From the NCBI GenBank assembly GCA_964522445.1, contig CAZFUY010000029.1, positions 1-27,440 on the forward strand: a stretch of 27,440 nucleotides of DNA, in the 5' to 3' direction. The notes under the pieces are model-generated. The model was not told where the DNA came from and ran no database searches. It saw nothing but the letters and a program-made list of their open reading frames with translations. The stretch is from CAZFUY01 sp964522445 (GTDB taxonomy: Bacteria > Pseudomonadota > Gammaproteobacteria > SZUA-229). Below are positions 15,189-23,823 of this stretch, piece by piece; position 1 is the first letter of the stretch, and every line of letters starts with the position of its first letter. A program made the position numbers and the translations under genes.

Positions 15189-17498
15189 TCAATAATGATT
15201 CCAATAAAGCCCTCTTTCTACTCGCCATAATCTGGGCACTGATATCCCATAATCTGAATTCACCGTTATCGAGATTGCACCTGACTCAGCTGTATTGATT
15301 ATTTTTACACCCACATTTTTATAACGCTCTACAATATCGGGGCGAGGATGTTTGAACCTGTTTTTATATCCCGCAGCGACAAGGGCATAATCGGGGCTGA
15401 CTGCCGATATAAAACTTTCTGTCGAAGATGTTTTACTACCATGATGGGGCACAATAAGAATATCGGCATTCAACTCAGCAGCAGCATTATTCACTAATCT
15501 GCGCTCCACTTTCTTTTCAATATCAGCCGCAATAATTAATGACCCACCAGCATTACTGACCTTAAGCACACAGGAGCGATTATTTGGCTTTTTATAGTCT
15601 TTATCAGGGTGCAATATTTTGAAATTAACACCGTCCCACTGCCAGTTTTGCCCCTGCTGGCATAAGCTTTTCTTATCATGAGCAAGACCATCCACATCCT
15701 GCCCTAGCAGCTCATCCACCTGAATTTGCGCCAATATAGACTTTGCACCCCCAATATGATCATTATCACCATTGCTGATGATGAGTTTATCCAGAGAATC
15801 TATCGACTGACTTTTTAAAAAAGGCATTACCACTCGATCACCTGTATCAAAGGTATCACTGAATTTTGGCCCAGTATCGAATAACAGGCTATGCTGCCGA
15901 GTTTGAACAAAAACAGAAAGCCCCTGCCCCACATCTAACAATACCAGTCTGAATTCATCTGCTTCAGGCAAAACAGGCTTATAAAACAGCGCAGGTAATA
16001 ACATAAAAATGCCCGACCAGCGCACAGGGAATCCTTTGGGCGCTAATAGCAAAGCAACACCTGCTAGCGCCAGAATAACAAAAACAAACGGGGGTGATGG
16101 TTGATGCCAACTGGCTATGGGTAGTTTTCCCAGGTATTCAACAATCGGCCAGATTAATGAGAGAGAGGCATCTGCCAATATAAAAACAACATCTCCCAAA
16201 ACAGGCAAAAAAATACTAAACACCAGCCCCAGTAATACAAAGGGTACTACTAAAAAACTCACCCAGGGCACAAGAATAAGATTGGCCAGAGGTGCAATTA
16301 TGGATGTTTGCTGAAATAAAAACAGGGAAATCGGAAATAGCGCTAAAGCGATAACCCACTGCAAGCGCCCCCACTGTAAAATAATTGCCATCCAGTTTGA
16401 GTCTGACTTATGCAATCGCCCAAAAAAACTGTATGCAATAACAGCAACCGCAAGAAATGACAACCAGAAGCCAGGTGACAATATGCTGGCAGGATCAATC
16501 ATCAAAATAACCATCAAAGCCAGTGACAGGCTATTACCCGGCTGAATTTGCCTCTTTAATAAAACGCCACCCAGCACAACTAATAACATCAGCATGGCTC
16601 GCTGAGTGGGTATAGCAAAGCCTGCCAGCAGGGCATAAATCAGCGCAAAACCAAGGGCAGCCATGGCGGCAAGTTGACTGGATGGAATGATATTAATGAT
16701 AAATGCCGGTGTAAATCGCCTCACCAGCCAGAAGAAAAAACCCGCTACCAGGCCAATATGCAATCCCGAGATTGCCATCAGGTGGTTAGTGCCTGTTGTT
16801 TTCAGTAGACCCCAGTGTTCAGAGCTGATTCCCCCTTTGTAACCAACAGCCAGAGCGGCTAACAATCCAGCATAAGGCATATCGGCTGATAGCAAGTGAT
16901 GAGCAATATTCTGTCGTATTCGATTGATGGTAAAGTCAGGTTCATTATCAATACGATAATTTTTTTTATTATTGCGAACATAGCCTGTTGCATGCACAGC
17001 ATTTTGATATAGCCAGGATTCATAATCAAAGCCACCTTCATTCGAGAAACCATGAGGCGGTTTAAGCCGAACCTGCAAATGCCATGTTTCTCCAGCATTA
17101 ACAGAGTATTTTGCACCATACCAGCTAAGTCTGATCTGTTTTGGGAAATCATCAGTGGCTATATCTGCGTGCAACACCGTCATGGGGAATCGCTGCACAC
17201 GGCCATCTTTTCTGGGAATATCAGAAATATATCCTTCAATCCATATATCCTGACCCGCCATTGACTCAGGCAATAAATGAATGAAATGCCAGTGAGCCAT
17301 AAACAAAGCCCATAAAAACCCCAGCAAAGCCATACTAATTAATCGCAAAGGGGGTGAAAATTTCAGCAGAAATAAAGCAACAGGTAAAAAACTGACCCAG
17401 AAAACATCGGGCAAATGGCTAAAAAATTGCAACAAACCAATGCCGGTCAAAAAGCACAGGGCATAAACAGGCAAACCAGCTTTTTTTATAACATCCAT
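15189..17498 (-). CDS. comEC: ComEC/Rec2 DNA-uptake channel protein
   Basis: 769 aa, the normal gammaproteobacterial length. It forms the inner-membrane channel through which single-stranded DNA enters during natural transformation. Domains: N-terminal helices and OB-like DUF4131 region (about 1-190), the Competence domain with its NHLMAISGLHIGLV motif (about 240) and many membrane helices (to about 500), and a C-terminal metallo-beta-lactamase-like nuclease domain (about 510-769). In that domain DVGQG, LLFDTG and PHHGSK (684-689) are intact. The metal motif usually written HxDxDH reads NGDNDH here: N576 stands where the first histidine is expected, while D578, D580 and H581 remain. The ATG at 17498 diverges from the DUF2062 gene across about 82 bp. 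It precedes exbB on the same strand. Confidence 0.93.
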   Translation of the reverse strand: MDVIKKAGLPVYALCFLTGIGLLQFFSHLPDVFWVSFLPVALFLLKFSPPLRLISMALLGFLWALFMAHWHFIHLLPESMAGQDIWIEGYISDIPRKDGRVQRFPMTVLHADIATDDFPKQIRLSWYGAKYSVNAGETWHLQVRLKPPHGFSNEGGFDYESWLYQNAVHATGYVRNNKKNYRIDNEPDFTINRIRQNIAHHLLSADMPYAGLLAALAVGYKGGISSEHWGLLKTTGTNHLMAISGLHIGLVAGFFFWLVRRFTPAFIINIIPSSQLAAMAALGFALIYALLAGFAIPTQRAMLMLLVVLGGVLLKRQIQPGNSLSLALMVILMIDPASILSPGFWLSFLAVAVIAYSFFGRLHKSDSNWMAIILQWGRLQWVIALALFPISLFLFQQTSIIAPLANLILVPWVSFLVVPFVLLGLVFSIFLPVLGDVVFILADASLSLIWPIVEYLGKLPIASWHQPSPPFVFVILALAGVALLLAPKGFPVRWSGIFMLLPALFYKPVLPEADEFRLVLLDVGQGLSVFVQTRQHSLLFDTGPKFSDTFDTGDRVVMPFLKSQSIDSLDKLIISNGDNDHIGGAKSILAQIQVDELLGQDVDGLAHDKKSLCQQGQNWQWDGVNFKILHPDKDYKKPNNRSCVLKVSNAGGSLIIAADIEKKVERRLVNNAAAELNADILIVPHHGSKTSSTESFISAVSPDYALVAAGYKNRFKHPRPDIVERYKNVGVKIINTAESGAISITVNSDYGISVPRLWRVERGLYWNHY

Positions 17499-17580
17499 GT
17501 TATTTGTATGTTCAAGCCTAAAAGGTAATAATTACTTTTCAGCTATAATAGTTATATTGAATTTAAAGACTAACACACAA
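17499..17580. promoter_or_regulatory. Shared divergent promoter region of comEC and DUF2062 genes
   Basis: 82 bp between two divergent starts. It contains a perfect TATAAT (17544-17549) on the plus strand, 31 bp before the DUF2062 start, with no clear -35 box. The comEC promoter was not located. Confidence 0.4.
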
Positions 17581-18096
17581 ATGCCCAAGAAGTTTATTCG
17601 TAAATATCTGCCCGATCCTCACAAAATTCGTGAACATAAATCTCTGAGAATGTTTGGCACGCTATTGCACTCGCCCAATTTATGGCACTTAAACCGTAAA
17701 TCAGTTTCACTTGCCTTTGCCGTTGGTCTTTTCTTTATGTGGATTCCAGTGCCTTTTCAAATGGCACTTGCTGCAGGCGTTGCGATTATTGTTGAAAGTA
17801 ATTTACCTGTTTCAGTTGCTCTGGTATGGATCAGCAACCCGGTGACCATGCCACCATTATTCTACTTTGCATATAAATTGGGCACGGTACTGTTAAACAC
17901 CCCCGTCACAGAATTCAGTTTCGAGCTCAGCATGAACTGGTTAATGAATGGCATGCTCGCCATCTGGCAACCCTTTCTTATGGGCTGTTTTACACTGGCA
18001 GTAGTCAGCTCAGTTATCGGCTTTTTTAGCATGAGGCTCATCTGGCGATTACACATCATTCGTTACCTTAAACAAAAACGCCAGAAAACATTATGA
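17581..18096 (+). CDS. DUF2062 membrane protein
   Basis: 171 aa from ATG at 17581 (MPKKFIRKYLPDP). A further upstream in-frame start at 17497 would overlap the comEC start and adds a non-conserved leader, so it was rejected. The N-terminal basic segment is followed by the DUF2062 core: LWHLNRKSVSLAFAVGLF, then FFMWIPVPFQM and WISNPVTMPPLF, with about three membrane helices (about 45-75, 80-100, 125-160). DUF2062 proteins are small inner-membrane proteins of unknown role in many gammaproteobacteria. The gene overlaps nudJ by four bases (ATGA), so the two are translationally coupled. This places it in the run DUF2062-nudJ-unknown-mnmA-hflD. The ribosome site is weak. Confidence 0.85.
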   Translation: MPKKFIRKYLPDPHKIREHKSLRMFGTLLHSPNLWHLNRKSVSLAFAVGLFFMWIPVPFQMALAAGVAIIVESNLPVSVALVWISNPVTMPPLFYFAYKLGTVLLNTPVTEFSFELSMNWLMNGMLAIWQPFLMGCFTLAVVSSVIGFFSMRLIWRLHIIRYLKQKRQKTL

Positions 18097-18536
18097 TCTG
18101 GAAACCTCATGCAACTGTAGCCGCCATAGTTGAGCGCAATGGCCACTTTCTCCTGGTTGAAGAAAAATGCAACGGTCAGATTGTTTACAATCAGCCTGCT
18201 GGCCATCTTGATGCCGATGAAAGTATTATTGATGCTGTGATACGCGAAACACGAGAAGAAACAGCCTGGCAATTTCATCCTCAAAATATCACTGGCATTT
18301 ATCGCTGGAAACAGGCTGAAAAAGATCGCACATTTCTTAGAGTTGCATTTTGCGGCCACTGTGACGATCACCATGCCCAACAAACACTGGATGACGGTAT
18401 AATAAGAGCCGTATGGATGACTCGTGATGAGTTGCTAAATGAAAAAGATAAGCTTCGCAGTCCTATGGTTATTCGCTGTATTGATGACTACCTTGCAGGG
18501 CATCGTTATCCGCTCGACTTACTCGTAGACCTGTAA
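18093..18536 (+). CDS. nudJ: NUDIX hydrolase, NudJ-type phosphatase
   Basis: 147 aa, cytoplasmic. The NUDIX box is GHLDADESIIDAVIRETREE (37-56), with the G-x5-E-x7-RE-x2-EE core intact. The following ETAW replaces the usual xGU end, as I recall for NudJ-like members in Pseudomonas. GIYRW (69-73) follows, also typical of NudJ. E. coli NudJ (YmfB) hydrolyses nucleoside tri- and diphosphates and HMP-PP. In E. coli it precedes mnmA and hflD, as here, which supports the assignment. Start ATG overlaps the DUF2062 stop by four bases. The catalytic EE pair is intact, so activity is expected, but the substrate is inferred. Confidence 0.88.
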   Translation: MIWKPHATVAAIVERNGHFLLVEEKCNGQIVYNQPAGHLDADESIIDAVIRETREETAWQFHPQNITGIYRWKQAEKDRTFLRVAFCGHCDDHHAQQTLDDGIIRAVWMTRDELLNEKDKLRSPMVIRCIDDYLAGHRYPLDLLVDL

Positions 18537-18550
18537 AGTTAAACTATAAA

Positions 18551-19156
18551 ATGAAATTCATAACCCTTTTTATCTTATTACTTATTTCAACCATATGTCT
18601 GGCCTCACCCAAACTGGTAATTTGCTTTGATGGCAACTGCGAAACCAGATTAAATATAAAACTAAGTGACGATGCCTGGTCAGACGTAGAGAATATTTTT
18701 TCTGATAAAATAATAAGCGACAAACAGGAAAGACAATGTATTGCAAAAGCATTTGCCATTATTGAAAAAGATGTTTTTAAAACACTGTCAGAAAAAACCA
18801 GTAATGAACTGTCTCCCGAACAGGTACACGCAAGAATGAGTAACCGAGATGAGGCAAGCAACAGCAAAACCTTTATTTCTCTTTTAATGGATAATCATTT
18901 ATCCAGCCGTTACTACTTACGAAAAACTGAAAAACGCAGCTCATGGTTTGGCTTTAATGAACATGCTATTATTATACAATCTCGCAGCAATGCAAAAACC
19001 TACGCCATTGATACAACTCAGGACGGCTTTGGAAAAGAGCCTGCAATAACCCCCTATAATAAATGGAAAACAGCAAAATCTTATACCAGCTTACCTAAAA
19101 AAACTTTTGAGCTAATTATTCCACCTGACACCACATTTAAAAATAATGACGAATAA
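18551..19156 (+). CDS. Secreted protein of unknown function between nudJ and mnmA
   Basis: 201 aa. A signal peptide is clear (about 1-18, MKFITLFILLLISTICLA), so it is periplasmic or secreted. Visible features: C25 and C30 (CFDGNC), a helix with RQCIAKAFAIIEKD (61-74), a DEASN segment (100-104), an aromatic/His stretch WFGFNEHAII (132-141), then AIDTTQDGFGKEP (152-164). The spacing of H138 and D154/D158 after the DEASN block recalls a papain- or transglutaminase-like fold in which a cysteine would sit just before DEASN; here that position is N98 (MSNRDE), so any catalytic role is doubtful. This is recall of pattern only. The gene ends 11 bp inside mnmA, implying coupled translation, and interrupts the usual nudJ-mnmA pair. 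The ATG at 18551 lacks a strong ribosome site. Confidence 0.6.
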   Translation: MKFITLFILLLISTICLASPKLVICFDGNCETRLNIKLSDDAWSDVENIFSDKIISDKQERQCIAKAFAIIEKDVFKTLSEKTSNELSPEQVHARMSNRDEASNSKTFISLLMDNHLSSRYYLRKTEKRSSWFGFNEHAIIIQSRSNAKTYAIDTTQDGFGKEPAITPYNKWKTAKSYTSLPKKTFELIIPPDTTFKNNDE

Positions 19157-20246
19157 TAAACGCGTTATTGTCGGCATGTCTGGCGGTGTTGATTCATCGG
19201 TTGCTGCCTTGCAATTACTTGAACAGGGTTACCAGGTTGAAGGCCTGTTTATGAAAAACTGGGAACAGGATGACGATGACGATTACTGTGCTGCCGCCAT
19301 TGATCTTGAAGACGCACAAAAAGTTTGCGATAGACTTGCTATTAAATTACACAGCGTAAATTTTTCTGACCAATACTGGGATCGAGTATTTAAACATTTT
19401 CTTGATGAGTACAGCGCAGGCCGCACACCCAATCCTGATATTTTATGCAATAAAGAAATCAAATTTAAAGCATTTCTGGATTACGCATTACAACTCGGCG
19501 CAGACTATATTGCCACTGGCCACTACGCACGTATTGAACAACATGACGATCAATTTTTTATGCTAAAAGGTATAGATAACAATAAAGATCAGAGTTACTT
19601 TCTTTATACTTTAGGCCAGCAACAATTAAAGCACAGCCTGTTTCCTGTTGGTGAAATTGAAAAAACTGTTGTTCGTCAAATCGCAAAACAGTCAGACATG
19701 GTTACCTATGCAAAAAAAGACAGCACAGGTATATGTTTTATAGGCGAAAGAAAATTTAAAGATTTCTTACAGCAATATCTACCCGCTCAACCGGGTGACA
19801 TTAAAACAACCGAAGGCAAAGTCATTGGCAAACATCATGGACTAATGTACTACACACTTGGCCAGCGTAAAGGCCTGGGTATAGGCGGCGTAAAAGGCAG
19901 CAATGAAGACCCCTGGTACAGCCTTGCTAAAGATCTTGAGAATAACATTCTAATTGTTGGACAGGGCGAAAGTCATCCTCTGTTGTTCCACACTCATTTA
20001 GAAGCCAGCCAGTTGCATTGGGTCAGTGGAAAAGCCCCCGAAGCTCCTTACCAATGCATGGCAAAAGTACGTTATCGACAGGCCGACCAGCATTGCACGA
20101 TTACTTATTTAGAAAATGGCGCTTGCACAGTTTCATTTAGCGAGCCACAACGTGCTATTACTCCTGGGCAGTCCATTGTTTTTTATAATAATGATATCTG
20201 CCTGGGCGGTGGTGTTATTGATAATATGTATAATCAGGAAAAATAG
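19146..20246 (+). CDS. mnmA: tRNA-specific 2-thiouridylase MnmA
   Basis: 366 aa, cytoplasmic. It puts sulfur on U34 of tRNA Lys, Glu and Gln in the mnm5s2U pathway. The PP-loop ATP pyrophosphatase motif GMSGGVDSSVA is at 10-20. C101 (NPDILCN, 96-102) is the nucleophile or acceptor cysteine and C197 (DSTGICFIGERKF, 192-204) the second catalytic one. KGIDNNKDQSYFLY (141-154) is the characteristic central motif, and the C-terminal domain with RKGLGIGG is present. All key residues are intact and the length is normal. The start overlaps the end of the preceding secreted-protein gene by 11 bp. It is followed by hflD after 41 bp, matching E. coli gene order. Sulfur donors (TusE and others) are not in the window. 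Confidence 0.97.
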   Translation: MTNNKRVIVGMSGGVDSSVAALQLLEQGYQVEGLFMKNWEQDDDDDYCAAAIDLEDAQKVCDRLAIKLHSVNFSDQYWDRVFKHFLDEYSAGRTPNPDILCNKEIKFKAFLDYALQLGADYIATGHYARIEQHDDQFFMLKGIDNNKDQSYFLYTLGQQQLKHSLFPVGEIEKTVVRQIAKQSDMVTYAKKDSTGICFIGERKFKDFLQQYLPAQPGDIKTTEGKVIGKHHGLMYYTLGQRKGLGIGGVKGSNEDPWYSLAKDLENNILIVGQGESHPLLFHTHLEASQLHWVSGKAPEAPYQCMAKVRYRQADQHCTITYLENGACTVSFSEPQRAITPGQSIVFYNNDICLGGGVIDNMYNQEK

Positions 20247-20287
20247 TTATATGCCTTTAACTTATAGGCTTATAACCTGAAACTAAA

Positions 20288-20911
20288 ATGACCTACACAA
20301 TAGAAGACAAAACCCTCGCCTTAGCTGGCATATATCAGCCCGCTTATCTTGTTCAACAAATTGCTACAAGCGGGCAGGCACCAGGCGGAGCAATTGAATC
20401 CAGCCTGGAAACATTATTTAAGTTTGACAGTGATAATGTTATGGATATTTATGGTGGCATAATCGGCGTTAAATCAGGCCTTAAAACACTTATAAATCAA
20501 ATGTCAGCAGACAATGAAAAACAGGACATGGATATAACCCGCTATGTAATATCTTTATTACATCTTGAAAAAAAACTAAAAAAAAATAAAGCCATGACAG
20601 ATCAGATAGCCAGCGGTTTAGAAAACGCAAAAAATCAAATGGAGTATTTTAGTCTCTCACACGAAAACGTACTCGCAAATCTGGGCAATATCTATCAGGA
20701 AACCATAAGCACCCTGCTTCCTCGAATTCTGATACAGGGCGAACAGAATTTTCTTTCGCAACAAAATAATGCGAATAAAATTCGAGCACTGCTTTTAGCA
20801 GGCATCCGTTCTGCGGTTTTATGGCGGCAGTGTGGAGGCAATCGACTACAGTTTTTATTAGGCCGAAAAAAATATTTACACACTGCTCAGGAATTGATTA
20901 AAAAAATTTAG
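20288..20911 (+). CDS. hflD: HflD (DUF489) protein, lysogenisation regulator family
   Basis: 207 aa, all-helical, peripheral inner-membrane protein. In E. coli HflD binds phage lambda CII and lowers lysogeny; its host function is not settled. The hallmarks are the N-terminal ALAGIYQPAYLVQQIA (12-27) and YGGIIGVKSGL, the central basic LLHLEKKLKKNK, and the C-terminal IRALLLAGIRSAVLWRQCGG followed by RKKYL. Length and motif order fit the family. It follows mnmA by 41 bp as in E. coli, although purB, the usual next gene, is absent; the next gene is convergent. The ATG at 20288 has no strong ribosome site, which fits coupling to mnmA. Confidence 0.93.
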   Translation: MTYTIEDKTLALAGIYQPAYLVQQIATSGQAPGGAIESSLETLFKFDSDNVMDIYGGIIGVKSGLKTLINQMSADNEKQDMDITRYVISLLHLEKKLKKNKAMTDQIASGLENAKNQMEYFSLSHENVLANLGNIYQETISTLLPRILIQGEQNFLSQQNNANKIRALLLAGIRSAVLWRQCGGNRLQFLLGRKKYLHTAQELIKKI

Positions 20912-20989
20912 TAAGACACCAGTATCAAATTAGCCCTATATATTTATATATCAATAACCTGGTGGAATTTGACTACAATATCTAAAAGA

Positions 20990-21016
20990 CTTCCAGTACG
21001 ATTAATGCACTGGAAG
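20990..21016. terminator. Hairpin between convergent hflD and lipoprotein genes
   Basis: CTTCCAGT (20990-20997) pairs with ACTGGAAG (21009-21016) around an 11-base loop. There is no T-run, so at best it is a weak or shared terminator. Confidence 0.4.
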
Positions 21017-21040
21017 CCATACCCAAAATACATCAAAATT

Positions 21041-21550
21041 CTATTTTGTTTTATCAATCTCATCCAGCAAGCCATCCAGTTCTGATCCTGGCTTAAAATC
21101 ATCAAAGACCAGCATTGATGATAATATTCCAGCTATACCTTTAGGTGTTAAATCAGCTTGTGTAACAGGCCGTGAGAAATGCACATAGATATTGCTTGGA
21201 TTCCAGGCAGCAGAAAGACCTGTAGTTGTTGATACACCAATTGCAAGCACTTGCTTTTCCATAAAGGAACAAAAAAAGATGTAACCCTGAGCGCCTTTCG
21301 CCACAGCAAAATCTTTAGTCAACAAACCTTTACTACCCAACCTCGCTGACTGATTTTTACCTTTAAGTGGCTTACCATTTTCATCAATGTAGTGATTTCC
21401 ATGCACATGGAAATCAACCAGCGCAGTAAAAGTATGCTTGCCAAAATATGCCATACTCTTTGTAAGTTGCGGATTAAATTCTGGCCTTACAGAACCGCCA
21501 CACCCTGTAACCAGAACCAGGCAAGCTATTGCTATTATTATATTTCTCAT
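21041..21550 (-). CDS. Predicted lipoprotein, function unknown
   Basis: 169 aa. The N-terminus MRNIIIAIACLVLVTGC has a lipobox (VTGC) with lipidation at C17, so the protein is likely anchored to a membrane leaflet facing the periplasm. The mature part has GNHYIDENGKPLKGK, a mixed beta pattern and the C-terminal acidic tail (SELDGLLDEIDKTK). The segment KGAQGYIFFCSFMEKQVLAIGVSTTTG (no motif) may be a core strand pair. I do not recognise a family. The ATG at 21550 has an AAAGGAAA ribosome site. It lies 29 bp downstream of the next secreted-protein gene on the same strand, so the pair could be one operon. Confidence 0.55.
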   Translation of the reverse strand: MRNIIIAIACLVLVTGCGGSVRPEFNPQLTKSMAYFGKHTFTALVDFHVHGNHYIDENGKPLKGKNQSARLGSKGLLTKDFAVAKGAQGYIFFCSFMEKQVLAIGVSTTTGLSAAWNPSNIYVHFSRPVTQADLTPKGIAGILSSMLVFDDFKPGSELDGLLDEIDKTK

Positions 21551-21579
21551 AATATTTCCTTTAAGTTACTTAATAAAAT

Positions 21580-22611
21580 CTAATTCACAGCACGTTGTGA
21601 AACGGGGCATAAGCTTCTAACAATCATTTTGGCTGTAGACAAATTTTTATATGGACCTGGTAAGAATTTTTTTCCAGGATCAGCGCCTTTCGTGATAACC
21701 TTTATTTTATACTCTATTGTTTTACTTTTCCCATGACTGGAAGTTGAAGAGGTTATATAGTAATCCTTACCTTTTCTATCTTTAAATGTATTTATAGTTT
21801 CATCAATACGACAGGTTGTATTCAATGAATTTGCAGATGTGTAATTTAAATTAGCCAACTGCTTTGGATTCTTTGCGTCATAATTAGTTAGGCCTCCTGA
21901 ATTTTGAAGGCTTCTGATTGCAGAAATATCAGAGCTATCAATATCATCAAAATCTATTGCGCCAACAAGAAGCAAAATAGATTTTGCGATTATACGTCGC
22001 TGTTGTATCTTTTCATTTTGTGCCGCCTGCCCTTTATTAATAGCATTATTCATTATTCTCTGTTTTGCCTTTGCTTCATCTCTAAGAACAGCCTGTATAT
22101 TTTTCACAATAGAACTTAACTGGTTACGATCATCTGGGCAGGATATTGTTTTCAATGATTTTCTAATTTCAATTTTAATACTATTGACATTACCATTCTG
22201 CATAACCATTGCCAGATTATGCAGATTCTCTTTGTGCCGTTCAATCATTGAAATTTTATTTTTCAGATTATTATTTATCTGTTTAATAAAACGATTAAAT
22301 TCAGGATCAGAAAGTTTTTTGAGTTGTTGAATATAGTGTTGAGCAAGATAAATATTACAGGTTTTTATTGAGGCATCAATTACTTTAACTAGATCATCGC
22401 TGCTCAAACGACTGGGGGAAGTCTGGTTAATTTTTTTACTTAAATCAGATGATCTACTATTCCTTGCTTTATCTGGAATATCTTCTGGCTCTTCTAGATA
22501 TTCAATTCCAGAAACATCAGCATACTGAGTAGAAGCTGGGTTTTCTGCCAACGCATTAATATTATAAAATAATATAGAAAAAAAGACCGGAACACAGATA
22601 TATACTTTCAT
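21580..22611 (-). CDS. Secreted protein of unknown function
   Basis: 343 aa from ATG at 22609-22611; a TTG three codons upstream also opens the frame. The signal peptide is about 1-22 (MKVYICVPVFFSILFYNINALA). The first 40 mature residues are acidic and serine-rich, residues about 70-210 are helical and lysine/glutamine-rich, and the last 100 residues are richer in beta strand (KDYYITSSTSSHGKSKTIEY), with a few cysteines. No repeat or catalytic motif is recognised. It lies 29 bp upstream of the lipoprotein gene, so both may act in the periplasm. The ribosome site is poor. I cannot assign a function. Confidence 0.5.
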   Translation of the reverse strand: MKVYICVPVFFSILFYNINALAENPASTQYADVSGIEYLEEPEDIPDKARNSRSSDLSKKINQTSPSRLSSDDLVKVIDASIKTCNIYLAQHYIQQLKKLSDPEFNRFIKQINNNLKNKISMIERHKENLHNLAMVMQNGNVNSIKIEIRKSLKTISCPDDRNQLSSIVKNIQAVLRDEAKAKQRIMNNAINKGQAAQNEKIQQRRIIAKSILLLVGAIDFDDIDSSDISAIRSLQNSGGLTNYDAKNPKQLANLNYTSANSLNTTCRIDETINTFKDRKGKDYYITSSTSSHGKSKTIEYKIKVITKGADPGKKFLPGPYKNLSTAKMIVRSLCPVSQRAVN

Positions 22612-23126
22612 TTTAAACAAACTTTTACTTCTGTTTCTACATCACGTAATAATATACCTTTAACATTTCATGGCAATGAGTATTTCCCAATAATGAAATG
22701 AGTTTAAACATAGCGGTAAGTTCTTATAGGGATATTTTTTCATTGCCTGCATTTTTTATCAATGATGGTTATCAGAAAAAAGCGAGAGCGAGGCAGGCCT
22801 CACTGATTTTTTTAACTGAATAGAGCACTGCAAACTTAGGATGAGGAAGAGGCTTTAGGTTATTGCCTTAAAACGTTTGTCATTCCAGTATGCTTTTGAG
22901 CCGGAATCTAGTGACTTAATTTAAGGTCAATAAATTTACTGAATCCCAGCAAGGTATGCTGGGATAACAAAATTATTATTAGCTTTTTATGCGCCCTTAA
23001 TAGAGCAAGACCAAAACCACTCTATTAGAACACGGATTTTTACTTTAAAATAAGTTGGCATCGGAGTTTATGTTCTTGAGTATCACGCCCTACAGCTACC
23101 ACTACATGCCTCAAAATTAAAGCGCT
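22612..23126. other. 515-bp intergenic region with a two-hairpin repeat
   Basis: It separates the secreted-protein gene from the PEP-CTERM gene (both minus strand). A two-hairpin repeat lies at 22879-22968; the short inverted pair GGCAATGA (22673-22680) and TCATTGCC (22740-22747) is also seen. No further coding region, RNA or clear terminator was found. Confidence 0.5.
22879..22968. repeat. Degenerate two-hairpin repeat without MITE ends
   Basis: GTCATTCCAGTATGCTTTTG starts a hairpin of the type found inside the MITEs. A CTAGTGAC centre resembling the extra segment of copy 2 follows, and then a second hairpin (ATCCCAGCAAGGTATGCTGGGAT in outline). Neither 15-bp terminal repeat is present nearby, so it is a relic or an independent form of the module. 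Confidence 0.7.
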
Positions 23127-23738
23127 CTAACAGACCTTACGTCGTTTTGAAAATCCCAGTAAAGCTATAAAGCCTGTACCAAACAACCATGCTGCTGCAG
23201 GCAATGGAACAGTAGTTAAATACCCCTCTAAACTTACATCCAGTATGGCTGTCGCTGAAAAAAAGCTGGATAAATCAATTGTCGCACTATTAGACCAGCC
23301 TATATCAAACGTATTACCAGCTGGGTCATAAATACCATAATCCAGAGCAGTAGTTAATGGCCAAAGCTCAAAATCATACGTATTGGAATCATAAATAAGA
23401 TTTCCTCTTAAACTGGAAAAATCCACATCAATTGATGAAGCTGCTGCGTCTACAGAACCTGAAGGAGCAGAGGCACCAAAATCGCCTGTTGAATAAATAT
23501 TCAGGCTATAGTCTGTGGAACTGACAGCCAAAATAGAACTCTGAAAACTACCCATGGTTATTTCAGCAGGTGGTGCAATAGATGTTGATGCCGGATATGA
23601 CACTGAACCAATGCTAGAATCAATCGTCAAATTTGCCGTTGCTTTATCCACAAACATAGTATCTATAGCTACAGGTGATGCCGAAGCCCCCACTGTAAAA
23701 CATAGTGCTATGCCGCCTAACATACCCTTTATTTTCAT
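23127..23738 (-). CDS. PEP-CTERM sorting-domain protein (VPLPA variant)
   Basis: 203 aa from ATG at 23736-23738, chosen because AGGA lies seven bases upstream; ATG starts two and nine codons earlier also open the frame. A signal peptide (about 1-20, ending ASAS) is followed by a serine/alanine-rich mature body of mainly beta pattern. The C-terminus is a textbook sorting signal: VPLPAAAWLFGTGFIALLG, then FSKRRKVC, that is VPLP motif, membrane helix and arginine cluster. Such proteins are cut and exported by an exosortase in bacteria that make exopolysaccharide or biofilm matrix; no exosortase is in the window. A sigma-54-type site lies about 85 bp upstream. The body matches no known fold by eye. 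The sorting call is strong, its role unknown. Confidence 0.85.
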   Translation of the reverse strand: MKIKGMLGGIALCFTVGASASPVAIDTMFVDKATANLTIDSSIGSVSYPASTSIAPPAEITMGSFQSSILAVSSTDYSLNIYSTGDFGASAPSGSVDAAASSIDVDFSSLRGNLIYDSNTYDFELWPLTTALDYGIYDPAGNTFDIGWSNSATIDLSSFFSATAILDVSLEGYLTTVPLPAAAWLFGTGFIALLGFSKRRKVC

Positions 23739-23823
23739 TTTCATATCCTGATATTCCCTGTACATTTTTATTGATGCAATTTAGTTAAAAATCAAAACAA
23801 CCGCAGTTAAAGCTATTTAAAAA

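Noticed and set aside
17497..17580. Upstream extension of the DUF2062 protein by 28 residues
   Set aside because: It overlaps the comEC start, contains the TATAAT box, and the family begins at MPKKFIRKY, so the ATG at 17581 was used.
22780..22820. GAGGCAGGCCTC followed by seven T as a terminator
   Set aside because: The loop would be too small for a good stem and no plus-strand gene lies upstream of it.
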